A stretch of DNA of 64,000 nt from Bacteroidales bacterium (GCA_028689615.1 JAQVCV010000006.1:1-64000); one strand, 5' to 3'; counted from the stretch's first letter, positions 7,787 to 17,359 are shown. Made by a program: numbers and translations. The notes: generated by a model from the letters alone, not told the origin.

Positions 7787-8833
7787 TCAAGCTGGATTGT
7801 TTTTTTCTGGGCGAAGCGATTGAAAACTATCAAGGGCGTGATCAACCATTGAACTGCTGATATCCAAATGAGTAACTAACCTAATGATCCCTGGTCCAAA
7901 TTTGCTGACAAGAATACCTTTTTTCTTGAGTTGATATATCACGTCTTGATCAGAAATCTCTGGACGAAGATTAATCATAACAATATTACTTTGCACTTCC
8001 TCAACACTTTGAACCCATGAACAATCCATCAATTTTTGTCCTAACAATCTGGCATGGTAATGATCTTCAGCCAGCCTTTCAATATTGTTGTTAAGGGCAA
8101 AAATGCCTGCTGCTGCCAGGTATCCAGCCTGCCTCATCGCGCCTCCAAGAAGCTTTCTTACCCTAACAGCTTTTTTGATAAAATCTTGGTTGCCAAGTAA
8201 TACTGAGCCAACAGGAGCCCCCAGGCCTTTGCTTAAGCATACTGAAATTGATTCAAACATAGATCCGTACATGGCAGGATTCGAATGATCGTAAGTCATG
8301 GCATTAAATATCCTTGCACCATCGAGGTGGAATTTTAAATTATGTGCTTTTGCCAGCGTGCTAATTTTTTGCAATTCGTTGACATTCCATACCGAACCAC
8401 CACCTTTATTGCAGGTATTTTCAGCGACAATAAGTCGTGTAAATGCTAAATGGTAATCTTCAGGATCGTTGATGTTTTGAGCAACCTGTTCAGCGGTGAA
8501 CCTTCCTCTGTCACCTTTGATAAGTCTTACAGAAGCTCCTGAATTAAAGGCTATTCCGCCTCCTTCATAATGGTAAACATGCGACAAATCTCCACAAATT
8601 ACTTCATCACCCGGCTGTGTATGTAGTTTTATAGCAATCTGATTAGCCATAGTTCCCGAGGGACAAAACAAAGCGGACTCATAGCCGAACATACCAGCAA
8701 TCATCAATTGCAATTCAATCACAGTTGGATCTTCTTTGTAAACATCATCACCCACCTTTGCACCCATCATTGCCTGCAACATCTCTGTGGTAGGCCGAGT
8801 AACCGTATCGCTCCTTAAATCAATTATATTCAT
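7787..8833 (-). CDS. ltaE: low-specificity L-threonine aldolase
   Basis: 348 residues. Fold-type I PLP enzyme beginning [15 protein letters not shown], the signature N-terminus of threonine aldolases. The PLP lysine is in [14 protein letters not shown]. It cleaves threonine or allo-threonine to glycine and acetaldehyde. Only 7 bases separate it from the class III aminotransferase gene upstream, so the two almost certainly share a transcript. Glycine cleavage protein GcvT is encoded elsewhere in the window. Confidence 0.92.
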   Translation of the reverse strand: MNIIDLRSDTVTRPTTEMLQAMMGAKVGDDVYKEDPTVIELQLMIAGMFGYESALFCPSGTMANQIAIKLHTQPGDEVICGDLSHVYHYEGGGIAFNSGASVRLIKGDRGRFTAEQVAQNINDPEDYHLAFTRLIVAENTCNKGGGSVWNVNELQKISTLAKAHNLKFHLDGARIFNAMTYDHSNPAMYGSMFESISVCLSKGLGAPVGSVLLGNQDFIKKAVRVRKLLGGAMRQAGYLAAAGIFALNNNIERLAEDHYHARLLGQKLMDCSWVQSVEEVQSNIVMINLRPEISDQDVIYQLKKKGILVSKFGPGIIRLVTHLDISSSMVDHALDSFQSLRPEKNNPA

Positions 8834-8840
8834 AGTTTCA

Positions 8841-10031
8841 CTATATTTCCGATAAACTTTTCAAGATTAAACTTAGCAACAGCCTGCATTCTTCGGTAGA
8901 AATAGTAAGGGGAGGGGCGATTCTAAAAGAAGTTGTATGAAACAAAAACCGATCGGTCAACAAGCCATTTGCAGTCATACGACACATCACAGCATCCAGA
9001 TCGTCCTGATTGTTCATTTCTACTGCAATCATCAGCCCCCGACCTCTGACTTGTCGCACACGCGGATGGTCAGAAAGGCCATCAATAAAAATGGAAGCCT
9101 TTTCATTAACGGAACAAAGTAGATTTTCATCAACAATCAAATCAATGGCACTCAGAGATGCCGCGCATGAAACGGGATGACCTCCAAAAGTTGTAATATG
9201 TCCCAGCATAGGATTTTGCGTAAGAGAGTGCATAATTTGATCAGAAGAAACAAATGCACCTATTGGCATTCCTCCTCCCATAGCCTTGGCAAGGCATAAT
9301 ATATCAGGAATAATTCCAAACTGTTCAAAAGCGAACATCGATCCGGTTCTGCCGAATCCAGTCTGCACTTCATCAAATACCAAAAGAGCACCAGTATCAT
9401 TGCATTTCCTTCGAAGGTCATTCAAGAAAGAAGGTTTGGGAAGAATAATTCCCGCTTCAGCCTGAATAGGTTCAACAATAACACAGGCAACCTGTTCGTC
9501 GATCAGAGCCAGATCATCAAAAGAATTAAAATTAAGTTGTTTAACTCCAGGCAGAAGAGGTCTGAAGGCTTGTTTCAGACTTTCGTGCCCCAGAATACTC
9601 AAAGCCCCTTGTGTTCCGCCATGGTATGCATTGTAAAAAGAGCAAACCATCGGACGTTTCAAGTATCGCTTCGCCAATTTCATTGCACCCTCAATGGCTT
9701 CACTTCCCGAGTTGACCAAATAAACGGAATTAAGGCGGGATGGTAGGAGGGAGGTCAATCTTTCGGCAAGTTGAGTTTGCGGAGACTGAATCAATTCACC
9801 ATAAACCATAACATGCATATACCTCTGCACCTGTTTTACAATGGCTTCAACAACTTTAGGATGACAATGACCGACGTTGCTCACCGATACGCCAGAAACT
9901 AAATCAGCAAATCGACGGCCATCAGGGGTATAAAGCCATATGCCAGAAGCCCTCTCTATCTCTATTCCAAGTGGCTGGTTTGATGGAAGAGCCAAATAAC
10001 GAAAAAAAAGTTCTCTGTTCGACAATTGCAT
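8841..10031 (-). CDS. class III (aspartate aminotransferase-fold) aminotransferase
   Basis: 396 residues. Omega-aminotransferase signature: [18 protein letters not shown] for PLP phosphate binding, [17 protein letters not shown], and the Schiff-base lysine in [14 protein letters not shown]. Substrate in this family ranges over ornithine, acetylornithine, 4-aminobutyrate and others, and cannot be assigned. First gene of the run with threonine aldolase and Aat. Confidence 0.85.
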   Translation of the reverse strand: MQLSNRELFFRYLALPSNQPLGIEIERASGIWLYTPDGRRFADLVSGVSVSNVGHCHPKVVEAIVKQVQRYMHVMVYGELIQSPQTQLAERLTSLLPSRLNSVYLVNSGSEAIEGAMKLAKRYLKRPMVCSFYNAYHGGTQGALSILGHESLKQAFRPLLPGVKQLNFNSFDDLALIDEQVACVIVEPIQAEAGIILPKPSFLNDLRRKCNDTGALLVFDEVQTGFGRTGSMFAFEQFGIIPDILCLAKAMGGGMPIGAFVSSDQIMHSLTQNPMLGHITTFGGHPVSCAASLSAIDLIVDENLLCSVNEKASIFIDGLSDHPRVRQVRGRGLMIAVEMNNQDDLDAVMCRMTANGLLTDRFLFHTTSFRIAPPLTISTEECRLLLSLILKSLSEI

Positions 10032-10045
10032 AGTAATACAAAGAC

Positions 10046-11041
10046 TTATTTCTGAATTTTTTCAGATTTGATAACCACGGAAAGAAAGACGGAGAAAAAC
10101 AAAACTCCAGCCACTATCAAAAGGGCCACCGTTGACGGTATCTTATAAAAATCGGCTAACAGCATTTTTATACCTATGAAGGATAAAATGATAGCAAGTC
10201 CATAGTTTAAAAAACGAAACATACTAATGAAGTTCGCTAAAAGGAAATATAAGGCACGCAGACCCAAAATTGCAAAGATATTTGATGAATAAAGTATAAA
10301 AGGATCGGTGGAAATCGCGAAAATAGCAGGGATGGAATCTACTGCGAAAAGTATATCTGTAGCTTCAATAACGGCAACCACCAACAACAATGGGGTAGCC
10401 ATCAATCGACCTTCCTTTCTCACCATAAAACTTCCTCCATGATAACCCTCTGTTACTGGTAAAAACTTTCGAATAAGCCTGACCACTATGTTATTGGCGA
10501 AGTCTGATTCCGAGTCTTCAGTTCTGAATGCTGATTTGATTCCTGCATAAATTAAAAAAATGCCAAAAAAGACAAGTAAAACATTTAGATGAATAACATG
10601 TCCAAATAACTCAAAAGGAGGCAGATAAACCAAATTGATGAGCCATACTCCACTAAAAATGAACACAGCCCTGGAAATAATGGCCCCAATTATACCGTAA
10701 AACAGCACTTTGTGTTGGTATTGCGCAGGTACCTTGAAATAGCTAAAAATCAAAACAAAGACGAAAAGATTATCTATAGAAAGTGCTTTTTCGATAAGAT
10801 ATGCAGAAAGGTAATCGGAAAAATTCTCTTTACCCAGATAATGCCATACAAACACAGAAAAAGCAAGCGCCATAAAAACCCAGATCAGAGTCCATATAAG
10901 CGCCTCCTTGTTTGTTATCTTATGAGGATTTTTATTAAATACACCTAAATCAATGATTAACATTGAAAGCACAGCTATTCCAAAACCAATCATCAGATAC
11001 GTTTCACTAAAGAGAATTTGACCTAGTGTACAAGTAATCAT
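10046..11041 (-). CDS. TerC-family integral membrane protein
   Basis: 331 residues from the ATG at 11039-11041 (MITCTLGQILF). The track's start at 11071 is a TTG that lies inside the -7 promoter box, so it cannot be used. At least eight hydrophobic segments; family motifs EKALSIDNLFVF and EATDILFAVDSIPAIFA, whose acidic residues are thought to bind metal. TerC/Alx proteins are inner-membrane proteins linked to manganese homeostasis, metallation of exported proteins and tellurite resistance. It has its own promoter and is divergent from the SDR gene. Confidence 0.9.
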   Translation of the reverse strand: MITCTLGQILFSETYLMIGFGIAVLSMLIIDLGVFNKNPHKITNKEALIWTLIWVFMALAFSVFVWHYLGKENFSDYLSAYLIEKALSIDNLFVFVLIFSYFKVPAQYQHKVLFYGIIGAIISRAVFIFSGVWLINLVYLPPFELFGHVIHLNVLLVFFGIFLIYAGIKSAFRTEDSESDFANNIVVRLIRKFLPVTEGYHGGSFMVRKEGRLMATPLLLVVAVIEATDILFAVDSIPAIFAISTDPFILYSSNIFAILGLRALYFLLANFISMFRFLNYGLAIILSFIGIKMLLADFYKIPSTVALLIVAGVLFFSVFLSVVIKSEKIQK

Positions 11042-11068
11042 TGCATTTATTTCATTTGCGAAGAAATG

Positions 11069-11076
11069 CAAAAGTA
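11069..11076 (-). promoter_or_regulatory. -7 box of terC promoter
   Basis: TACTTTTG read on the minus strand, 27 bases upstream of the ATG at 11041. It overlaps and rules out the TTG start in the ORF track. Confidence 0.65.
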
Positions 11077-11276
11077 CAGAAATTTAATTTCAGCGATGTG
11101 AACCTGATGCAGCATACTGCCAGCAAGAAAAGAATAAAGACAACAAGTCTATTCAAATACTTGCAGGAATGCCACTTAGAAACTTCAAAAAGAAAAATGG
11201 GGATCTTGTCAATTCATAATTACATATTAAGCATATTAAATTTCAATCCCAAAATTCTATGTAACCAGAATATGTG

Positions 11277-11284
11277 TAACTTTG
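11277..11284 (+). promoter_or_regulatory. -7 box of SDR gene
   Basis: TAACTTTG, about 48 bases before the ATG at 11333; it includes the TTG used as start in the ORF track. The 11072-11276 stretch holds only the two divergent promoters as far as I can see. Confidence 0.6.
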
Positions 11285-11332
11285 AAACTTCTTAATCGCA
11301 TTACAGAACGTGAATATTTTGGACCATTAAAA

Positions 11333-12151
11333 ATGACCCAACAAGATAAAAAAGTGGCAGTTATAACCGGAGCCTCTTCAGGTATTGGGTTATCATTGTC
11401 AAGAGAATTTGCCAAAAAGGGATGGAATCTGGTTCTGGGTTCAAGAAACATACATCGGCTTGAAGAAATAAAGAATGAATTAGAAATCAACGGAATAACA
11501 ATTATTATACAAAGCACAGATGTTAGAATAGAGTCTGATTGTCAGGAACTTATAAATAAATGCATAATTTCTTTTGGACGCATTGATGTAATGGTCAACA
11601 ACGCTGGTATTTCAATGCGAGCCCTTTTTGGAGAAGTTAAACTTCATGTAATTAAGGAGGTAATGGATGTTAACTTTTGGGGAACAGCATATTGTTCTCA
11701 CTACTCATTGCCTTGGCTTATAGAAAGTAAAGGAACCTTGGTTGGCGTAATTTCAATAGCAGGTTATATTGGATTGCCAGGAAGGTCAGCTTACTCCGCT
11801 TCAAAATTTGCGATGAGAGGATTGCTAAATACTATAAGAGTCGAAAACCTTAAGAAAGGATTGAATGTTTTGGTGGTTGCGCCGGGGTTTACAAGATCCG
11901 ATATCAGGAAAAACGCCTTGAACCCTGAAGGACTGCATCAAGGAGAAACACCCAGAAATGAAGAAAAGATGATGTCGTCGGAAGCAGTTGCTGTAGAGAT
12001 TATTAGAGCAATTGATAAAAGGAAATCTTCGTTAGTACTTACTTTTTGGGAAGGAAAATTTACTGTTTTTCTATCCAAATTATTCCCCCGTTTGCTCGAC
12101 AGATTGGCCTATGCACACATGGCTAAAGAGCCAAATTCACCTTTTAAATAA
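11333..12151 (+). CDS. short-chain dehydrogenase/reductase
   Basis: 272 residues from the ATG at 11333. Classical SDR: nucleotide-binding TGASSGIG, NNAG at the end of beta-4, and the YSASK (Tyr-x3-Lys) active site following VISIAGYIGLPGRSA. A basic residue pattern after beta-2 (GSRNIHRLEE) suggests NADP(H). The C-terminal tail includes WEGKFTVFLSKLFPRLLD, an amphipathic segment often seen in DHRS7-like SDRs that act on lipids or steroids, but the substrate is unknown. A small unknown gene follows after 15 bases. Confidence 0.88.
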   Translation: MTQQDKKVAVITGASSGIGLSLSREFAKKGWNLVLGSRNIHRLEEIKNELEINGITIIIQSTDVRIESDCQELINKCIISFGRIDVMVNNAGISMRALFGEVKLHVIKEVMDVNFWGTAYCSHYSLPWLIESKGTLVGVISIAGYIGLPGRSAYSASKFAMRGLLNTIRVENLKKGLNVLVVAPGFTRSDIRKNALNPEGLHQGETPRNEEKMMSSEAVAVEIIRAIDKRKSSLVLTFWEGKFTVFLSKLFPRLLDRLAYAHMAKEPNSPFK

Positions 12152-12166
12152 TTAAAAATCAAATAT

Positions 12167-12649
12167 ATGAAAAAAATTAACATTGAAATTCTTCCTGGAA
12201 TAGGAATTCATGGGTTAAAATTTGGTTCAACAAAACAACAAGTTGAGATATTCTTAGGTTTGCCTGATGAAAGAGATACTATAGATGCCGAAGATGAAAT
12301 GCTTGAAGAAGCTACCGTTTGGCATTATTGGGATCTGTATTTGTCTGTTTTTTTTTCGGGTGATAATCACAATCAATTAGTTGCTTTTGAGACAGATCAT
12401 CTTGAAGCTGTCCTTTTTCAAAAAAAAATCTTCAAGATGAATGAGAAGCAATTGATAGATCTTCTGAAAGAGAAAAAGATCTATGATCTAGAAGAAGACA
12501 CCGAACCATGGGGAGAAAAAAGACTGACCTTTCATGATTTAGGCATGGATTTTTATTATGACGGAAACAGATTGGAGACCATCAACTGGTCAGCGTGGTA
12601 TGACGAAAACAACAAGATGGTTTTCCCTGAACAGAACGCTTTCAACTGA
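12167..12649 (+). CDS. hypothetical acidic protein
   Basis: 160 residues, no signal peptide or membrane segment; I do not recognise the family. The opening IEILPGIGIHGLKFGSTKQQVEIFLGLPDE resembles the first motif of small proteins that begin with a G-x-x-x-G-x-S turn and an LGxPD helix end, seen in several immunity-like and envelope families, but that is weak. The sequence is strongly acidic with many aromatic residues (WHYWDLYLSVFF, WSAWYDE). It follows the SDR gene closely and is probably in the same transcript. Confidence 0.7.
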   Translation: MKKINIEILPGIGIHGLKFGSTKQQVEIFLGLPDERDTIDAEDEMLEEATVWHYWDLYLSVFFSGDNHNQLVAFETDHLEAVLFQKKIFKMNEKQLIDLLKEKKIYDLEEDTEPWGEKRLTFHDLGMDFYYDGNRLETINWSAWYDENNKMVFPEQNAFN

Positions 12650-12666
12650 TAATTGAGCATATGCAT

Positions 12667-13593
12667 TCATTTAAGTCGTTTTCCGTTCAAGCGACTTAAG
12701 GGATGATAAAGATTAATCGTAGATTTTAAATAAGCAGCATCAAGATGAGTGTAAATCTCTGTGGTCAAAATAGAAGCATGGCCCAAAAGAGTTTGCACAA
12801 CTCGAAGATCAGCACCTCCTTCAACCAAATGTGTTGCAAATGAGTGTCTGAAAGTGTGAGGACTGATCTTCTTCTTTACGCCAGCCTTAAAAGCTAATTC
12901 CTTAATTATGGAAAAAATCGAAATCCGACTTAAAGATGCTCCAAATTTGTTTAAAAACACAAAATCCTCATTTCCAGACTTTACAATCTGAATATTTCTA
13001 CGAGTATCTAAGTAATCACATAAAGCGTTCTTGGCCAAATCTCCGATTGGTACCAACCGCTGTTTATTGCCTTTTCCAACTACGGTTAAGCAATCAATAT
13101 CTAACCGAAGTTGAGACAGTTTTAACGAAACCAATTCCGACACCCGTAAACCGCAACCATACAAAACCTCAACCATCGCCCTATTTCTGTACCCATCAAC
13201 TTTGCTAAGATCAACTGCCAGTATAATTGCCTCGACATCAGCAACAGATAAGACTTCGGGTAACTTTCTTCTTAGTTTTGGAAGCTCAACCATATCAGCA
13301 GGGTTGCTATCTATCAGGTCATCAATTATTAAGTAATTGAAGAAACTCCTTAAGCCTGAAAGAATTCTGGCTTGAGAAGAGACAGCTAGTTCCAACTTGT
13401 TAAGGTATTGTATATAATTAAGCACGACTTTCTGAGAAACTTCAGTTGGAGAGATCTCCAAATTTTTATAATGTAAAAACCTAATAAACAACGATAAATC
13501 ATGAGAATAAGCCTTTACGGAATTGGTACTTAACGACTTCTCAGAAGACATAAAATACTGATAATCTGACAAATATTGATTCCAATCATTCAT
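12667..13593 (-). CDS. xerD: site-specific tyrosine recombinase XerD
   Basis: 308 residues from the ATG at 13591-13593 (MNDWNQYLSDYQYF), 12 bases after a -7 box; the longer track ORF would start upstream of its own promoter. The catalytic set is complete: Arg in GCGLRVSEL, Lys in VVGKGNKQR, HTFRHSFATHL (His, Arg), GHAS (His) and the Tyr nucleophile in TTEIYTH. N-terminal SAM-like core-binding domain at residues about 1-95. Length and features fit XerD, which resolves chromosome dimers at dif with XerC and FtsK. An 8-bp inverted repeat (TTAAGTCG/CGACTTAA) lies in its last codons. Confidence 0.9.
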   Translation of the reverse strand: MNDWNQYLSDYQYFMSSEKSLSTNSVKAYSHDLSLFIRFLHYKNLEISPTEVSQKVVLNYIQYLNKLELAVSSQARILSGLRSFFNYLIIDDLIDSNPADMVELPKLRRKLPEVLSVADVEAIILAVDLSKVDGYRNRAMVEVLYGCGLRVSELVSLKLSQLRLDIDCLTVVGKGNKQRLVPIGDLAKNALCDYLDTRRNIQIVKSGNEDFVFLNKFGASLSRISIFSIIKELAFKAGVKKKISPHTFRHSFATHLVEGGADLRVVQTLLGHASILTTEIYTHLDAAYLKSTINLYHPLSRLNGKRLK

Positions 13594-13605
13594 AATTTCA
13601 GGAAA

Positions 13606-13613
13606 CAAAATTA
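13606..13613 (-). promoter_or_regulatory. -7 box of xerD
   Basis: TAATTTTG on the minus strand, 12 bases from the ATG, implying a very short leader. Confidence 0.6.
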
Positions 13614-13729
13614 CAAGCATTCCTGATAGTTCCAACGCGAACCTCAAAGATACCATTATCAAGAAGCCGAACAACAAAACAAGGGTTGCTTAGCAATGCT
13701 GTAAACAAATTTCGGAATTGAAAATTGCC

Positions 13730-13737
13730 TACATTTG
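13730..13737 (+). promoter_or_regulatory. -7 box of FAH-family gene
   Basis: TACATTTG, 11 bases before the ATG at 13749; the TTG start used in the ORF track lies upstream of it. Confidence 0.6.
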
Positions 13738-13748
13738 CTAAAAAAATT

Positions 13749-14360
13749 ATGAAAATAATTTGCATCGGACGAAATTACCGCGAACATGCCAAGGAGCTAA
13801 ACAATCCAGTTCCAGAAGTACCTGTGTTTTTTTTAAAACCAGAAACAGCATTACTACCTAAAAACCATCCGTTTTTATATCCCGAAATTACAAACGACTT
13901 ACATTTTGAGGTTGAGTTAGTTCTAAGAATTTGCAAACTTGGGAAATATATAGAAAAGAAATATGCTGTAAATTATTATGATAGCTTGGGAATAGGTATA
14001 GATTTTACAGCCCGCGATTTACAGATTCAATGCAAGAAGCAGGGGCTTCCATGGGAAATAGCAAAAGCATTTGATCATTCTGCACCTGTTAGCAATTTCA
14101 TCCCCATCCACCAACTAAACAAAGAAAAAGGAATCAATTTTCGTCTGGAGCTCAACAATCAAGTAGTTCAAATAGGTAATTCTAGCGAGATGTTGTTTTC
14201 ATTTGAAGAAATAATTGCTTACATAAGTAGATTTATCACACTCAAGGAAGGGGATTTAATTTTCACCGGAACCCCTGCCGGAGTTGGTGCCGTAAAAATC
14301 GGTGATTTGCTGCAAGCATTCATTGAGAATGAGTCCATGTTGACTCTAAAAGTGAAATAG
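13749..14360 (+). CDS. fumarylacetoacetate hydrolase (FAH) family protein
   Basis: 203 residues from the ATG at 13749 (MKIICIGRNYREHAKEL). The N-terminal GRNYREHAKE, the metal-binding acidic segment HFEVELVLRI, the FTARDLQ motif and ending GDLIFTGTPAGVG are family signatures. FAH-fold enzymes hydrolyse or decarboxylate 2-keto acids such as acylpyruvates and oxaloacetate with Mg2+ or Mn2+. The short form resembles YcgM/FAHD1-type acylpyruvase or oxaloacetate decarboxylase; substrate unproven. It has its own promoter and is divergent from xerD. Confidence 0.88.
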   Translation: MKIICIGRNYREHAKELNNPVPEVPVFFLKPETALLPKNHPFLYPEITNDLHFEVELVLRICKLGKYIEKKYAVNYYDSLGIGIDFTARDLQIQCKKQGLPWEIAKAFDHSAPVSNFIPIHQLNKEKGINFRLELNNQVVQIGNSSEMLFSFEEIIAYISRFITLKEGDLIFTGTPAGVGAVKIGDLLQAFIENESMLTLKVK

Positions 14361-14489
14361 TCTAGTTAGCATAAGATCAAATTGTTGTCAGCAATTTAGA
14401 AGCCAATTCCCGAAATCGAATGAGTTGCTTTTGAAACAAGTTTGATGCTTAAATAAAGGCATACATCATTTAATTCAACACATTTATTT

Positions 14490-15308
14490 TCAATTATTTA
14501 TGTTTTTTGCCATTCTCATAATCAAGCGATCAGGAATGGAAACCATGTTATAGGTAGCGTTGAAAACAACGTGATCATTTATTTTACATACGAGACTGCA
14601 CCCATATGATTTGTTCAAAACATATCTGTCAAAATGGATGAAATATTTGATTTCTTTGGAAGGGACTTTTATATGAGATGGTTTTGGAATGAAAATCTTC
14701 AATGATTGATAGAATGGCGAAACACAATCAGCATTTGACTTTTTGTCAAGAAGATTGTGTATTTCTTTCTCAACGTCAGATAAAGGCTCATTAATTGCTT
14801 TGAATAAGGCCATACTTGCATAAGATATTGAAAATAACAGGGATGAGTAAGCATCATCATTGATTTTCATTATATTCTTAAATTCTTCTAACTGATTTTC
14901 TGCAAAGGGTAAAGAGCGATCGACCCACTCAGAAGAGTCAAACAATTCATAATCATCAATATAAGTTGCGAAACTGTATTTTTCATTAAGACTAAAGCAA
15001 TCACGACCATTGATAGCATGAAGACTTAAAGAGGGGGGAAAGGTGTCTTCGGGACGGCAGAAAAATGTAACAAACTCATCTTCACTTGTTATAGAGTTAA
15101 AATAAAACTGGTACAAATTAGGCAGGTCCTTATCAGTAACACTATTCCAACATTTCGACATCAACGAGCACAACAATAACATTCCAGGAACAATAACTCG
15201 TTTACCATTGGTATGCATATAATTAGTGTCATGAACAATATTTGAATCATGGGTTACCTTACAGAAATCAGAAACCAGTTTTGCAGAAAAAGACGACGAA
15301 TAATGCAT
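14490..15308 (-). CDS. MaoC-like hot-dog fold protein
   Basis: 272 residues. The N-terminal segment LVSDFCKVTHDSNIVHDTNY followed by GKRVIVPGMLLL matches the hydratase motif of MaoC/R-hydratases (GDxNPxH ... hGMl); both the Asp and His of that motif are present. The rest is divergent and could form a second hot-dog domain, as in double hot-dog hydratases. Substrate would be a 2-enoyl thioester, by family analogy. It is isolated on its strand, has its own promoter (15324-15331), and a 20-bp perfect inverted repeat sits directly upstream. AT-rich compared with the housekeeping genes. Confidence 0.5.
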   Translation of the reverse strand: MHYSSSFSAKLVSDFCKVTHDSNIVHDTNYMHTNGKRVIVPGMLLLCSLMSKCWNSVTDKDLPNLYQFYFNSITSEDEFVTFFCRPEDTFPPSLSLHAINGRDCFSLNEKYSFATYIDDYELFDSSEWVDRSLPFAENQLEEFKNIMKINDDAYSSLLFSISYASMALFKAINEPLSDVEKEIHNLLDKKSNADCVSPFYQSLKIFIPKPSHIKVPSKEIKYFIHFDRYVLNKSYGCSLVCKINDHVVFNATYNMVSIPDRLIMRMAKNINN

Positions 15309-15323
15309 AAGCTAATTTTACCG

Positions 15324-15331
15324 CAAATATA
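15324..15331 (-). promoter_or_regulatory. -7 box of MaoC-like gene
   Basis: TATATTTG on the minus strand, 15 bases upstream of the ATG; the large inverted repeat at 15342-15384 covers where the -33 element would be. Confidence 0.6.
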
Positions 15332-15341
15332 AAACTATTTC

Positions 15342-15384
15342 TTACCACATGGTTAAATATTGTAAATATTTAACCATGTGGTAA
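15342..15384. repeat. 20-bp perfect inverted repeat, operator-like
   Basis: TTACCACATGGTTAAATATT (15342-15361) and its exact reverse complement (15365-15384), separated by GTA. Each arm contains its own nearly symmetric ACCA...TGGT pair. It lies between the DUF721 gene and the MaoC-like gene and overlaps the latter's -33 region. It could be an operator, or a terminator of the DUF721 transcript, though no good T-run follows on the minus strand. Confidence 0.85.
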
Positions 15385-15417
15385 AATTTTTATCGATTAC
15401 AGCAAAAAGCAGTTACG

Positions 15418-15702
15418 TTATAAGAAGCGAATCTGACTTATAACCATTCGCTTTAAATAAACATTTATTGACTTTATTAGCTTAGATTTCGAGTAGAATA
15501 ACTCAACTCTTAGCACCGGGTTGCTAATATAAACAAACAAAGTGTCACCATTTAACCGTATATTATCAGTTTGAGCAGCAATACTCTTTCCAACAATCAC
15601 ATTCCATGCTGATGAAACCTGAAAGTCAAGCAACTTTTCGTTTCCCGAATGCTCATGCAGCAATTGTTTAATACACTGTCCTATAGTGATTTCGTCGGAC
15701 AT
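15418..15702 (-). CDS. DUF721 (DciA-like) protein
   Basis: 94 residues, the length of the short DUF721 family. Conserved pattern WNVIVGKSIAAQTDNIRLNGDTLFVYISNPVLRVEL is characteristic. Related DciA proteins load the replicative helicase DnaB in most bacteria; whether this short form does the same is an inference. No membrane segment. It starts 28 bases after the TPR gene's stop on the same strand and is probably cotranscribed with it. Confidence 0.85.
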   Translation of the reverse strand: MSDEITIGQCIKQLLHEHSGNEKLLDFQVSSAWNVIVGKSIAAQTDNIRLNGDTLFVYISNPVLRVELFYSKSKLIKSINVYLKRMVISQIRFL

Positions 15703-15729
15703 ACTAAGATTTTTTCATTTATAAACTGA

Positions 15730-17088
15730 TCAGAACTTAAAAGATTTTACTATTTTTTTTGAGAACAAACGCCAGACAAGAATGACAATCAGAACGAATA
15801 CGACACTATATAATACAATTAGATGTTTTTTTTCAGCCAATAAGTAATTGTTTAGTTTTTCAATCGTAGTCTTATTGGTATTCAACTTTTGTTGCATAGT
15901 CAAAACACCTTTGGAACTCGAAATATTCACACTATCAATGAAGTTTTCATACAATTGAATAAAAGAGATTGAACTTTTGCTATTGTTATCCAAAATGTAT
16001 AGCTGAATAAGTTTCACATAAGCCTGCCGGATATATTTTAAGTTATTATTCTTAATTGCTTCTTTTAAACTTTTTTTTAGAAAAACTTCAGCTGTATCTA
16101 TTTCTCCTTTCTTCATGTAATTTATACCCAAATTAGCGTATGAACTTGCAATTAAAGTACTTTTTGAGTTCAATCGAATAAGCAAAGCTTCATTATTATT
16201 TAATATTGCAAGATCCCATTCTTCTCGCAGATAGAATATATGAGATATTCTAGTATAAATATTTGCTGCATTAATATAATCTTTAGCCAGAAGAGAGTAT
16301 TCTAAGGCTTTTTCGTAATTATAAAGAGAACTGTCCAAATTATTTAATTCAACGTAGTAGTCTGCTAAGGCAATTCGAGCCGTTGTCATATTGTTAAGAT
16401 TTCTACTCTCAATCGACAGTCTATGAAGATCACGAACAAATTCACGAGCTTCAACATAACGCTTTTCCCGCAGATATTGCATTACCAACATTTTTTTTGC
16501 GGAAATCAATACCCTATAGTTTTTATATTCAGTTGCGCGTTTAATTGAAGATTGAATATAGCTATTAAACAATTGATTATCTCCTAATTTATAATATATT
16601 AAAGCCACGTATAAATATAACTCATCGTCATATTGATTTACCTCTCTCTCCAAAGAAAAATCAATCGCATCTAGAAAATACTTCAAAGCCATATTATAAT
16701 TATCTAAACCTAAGTATGCCCTACCTAATTCCATTTGGCAGAACAGATTACGCTTATTATTACTAACGATGTAATCATTATCAATAATCTTCAAGTAATT
16801 CTCAATTGCTTGGTTCTGTCTTCCAATTTTGTTATTTAGTTCAGCTAAGTGAAGACTTAAAACACATTTCTTTTTTTGATCTCTTTCCATCTCTGCTGCT
16901 TCAAGGCCTTCTGAAGCAAGATTAAGTGCTGTTGAGTAATCTCCAACAGAAATAGCTTGATTAATTGTTTTTAGCTTATTCTGAAATGACAGATCGCCTT
17001 CGGGTTTACCATTCTTCTGCTCCCCGCTTATTACATGAAGGGTGCAACATATAAAAAAAATTAAGAACAGAAGAGTAGTACGGTTCAT
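15730..17088 (-). CDS. TPR-repeat protein with one C-terminal membrane segment
   Basis: 452 residues. Signal peptide (MNRTTLLFLIFFICCTLHVISG), then roughly nine tetratricopeptide repeats from residue about 35 to 385, a short coiled region, and one transmembrane helix (LIVLYSVVFVLIVILVWRLF) followed by only about ten residues ending KKIVKSFKF. In Bacteroidota this arrangement usually continues into a LuxR-type DNA-binding domain or a histidine kinase; here the cytoplasmic output is missing. It may signal through a partner or be a remnant. The gene is AT-rich. Its promoter is at 17111-17118. Confidence 0.8.
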   Translation of the reverse strand: MNRTTLLFLIFFICCTLHVISGEQKNGKPEGDLSFQNKLKTINQAISVGDYSTALNLASEGLEAAEMERDQKKKCVLSLHLAELNNKIGRQNQAIENYLKIIDNDYIVSNNKRNLFCQMELGRAYLGLDNYNMALKYFLDAIDFSLEREVNQYDDELYLYVALIYYKLGDNQLFNSYIQSSIKRATEYKNYRVLISAKKMLVMQYLREKRYVEAREFVRDLHRLSIESRNLNNMTTARIALADYYVELNNLDSSLYNYEKALEYSLLAKDYINAANIYTRISHIFYLREEWDLAILNNNEALLIRLNSKSTLIASSYANLGINYMKKGEIDTAEVFLKKSLKEAIKNNNLKYIRQAYVKLIQLYILDNNSKSSISFIQLYENFIDSVNISSSKGVLTMQQKLNTNKTTIEKLNNYLLAEKKHLIVLYSVVFVLIVILVWRLFSKKIVKSFKF

Positions 17089-17110
17089 ATAAGTTAATCT
17101 CTTTTCATGT

Positions 17111-17118
17111 CAAAAGTA
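17111..17118 (-). promoter_or_regulatory. -7 box of TPR gene
   Basis: TACTTTTG on the minus strand, 22 bases upstream of the ATG. Confidence 0.6.
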
Positions 17119-17308
17119 AACATTTTGTTCGAGATAAGCTCCTGAAAAATCCCGACAAACTGTAATCATCAAACACATCCATCTAAGATACTAAACAATT
17201 CACAGAAATATTTATCATAAATATTTGATTTTAACAACATTATATTAGACATCTGTTCCCAGATTAAAAAAAATGAAAGAATAAATGCTTCCATATCCTA
17301 TAAACCAC

Positions 17309-17316
17309 TAACTTTG
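17309..17316 (+). promoter_or_regulatory. -7 box of COG2403 gene
   Basis: TAACTTTG, 43 bases before the ATG at 17360. The rest of 17119-17308 shows no gene or hairpin I can support. Confidence 0.6.
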
Positions 17317-17359
17317 CCAAGTTTTTAAATCACCTACAAACCCAAAAGAAATACGAGAA

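Noticed and set aside
11042-11071. Upstream TTG start of the TerC gene
   Set aside because: The TTG lies inside the -7 box, so it would be untranscribed.
12671-12699. Hairpin TTAAGTCG/CGACTTAA at the end of xerD as a terminator
   Set aside because: Lies within the last codons and lacks a T-run on either strand.
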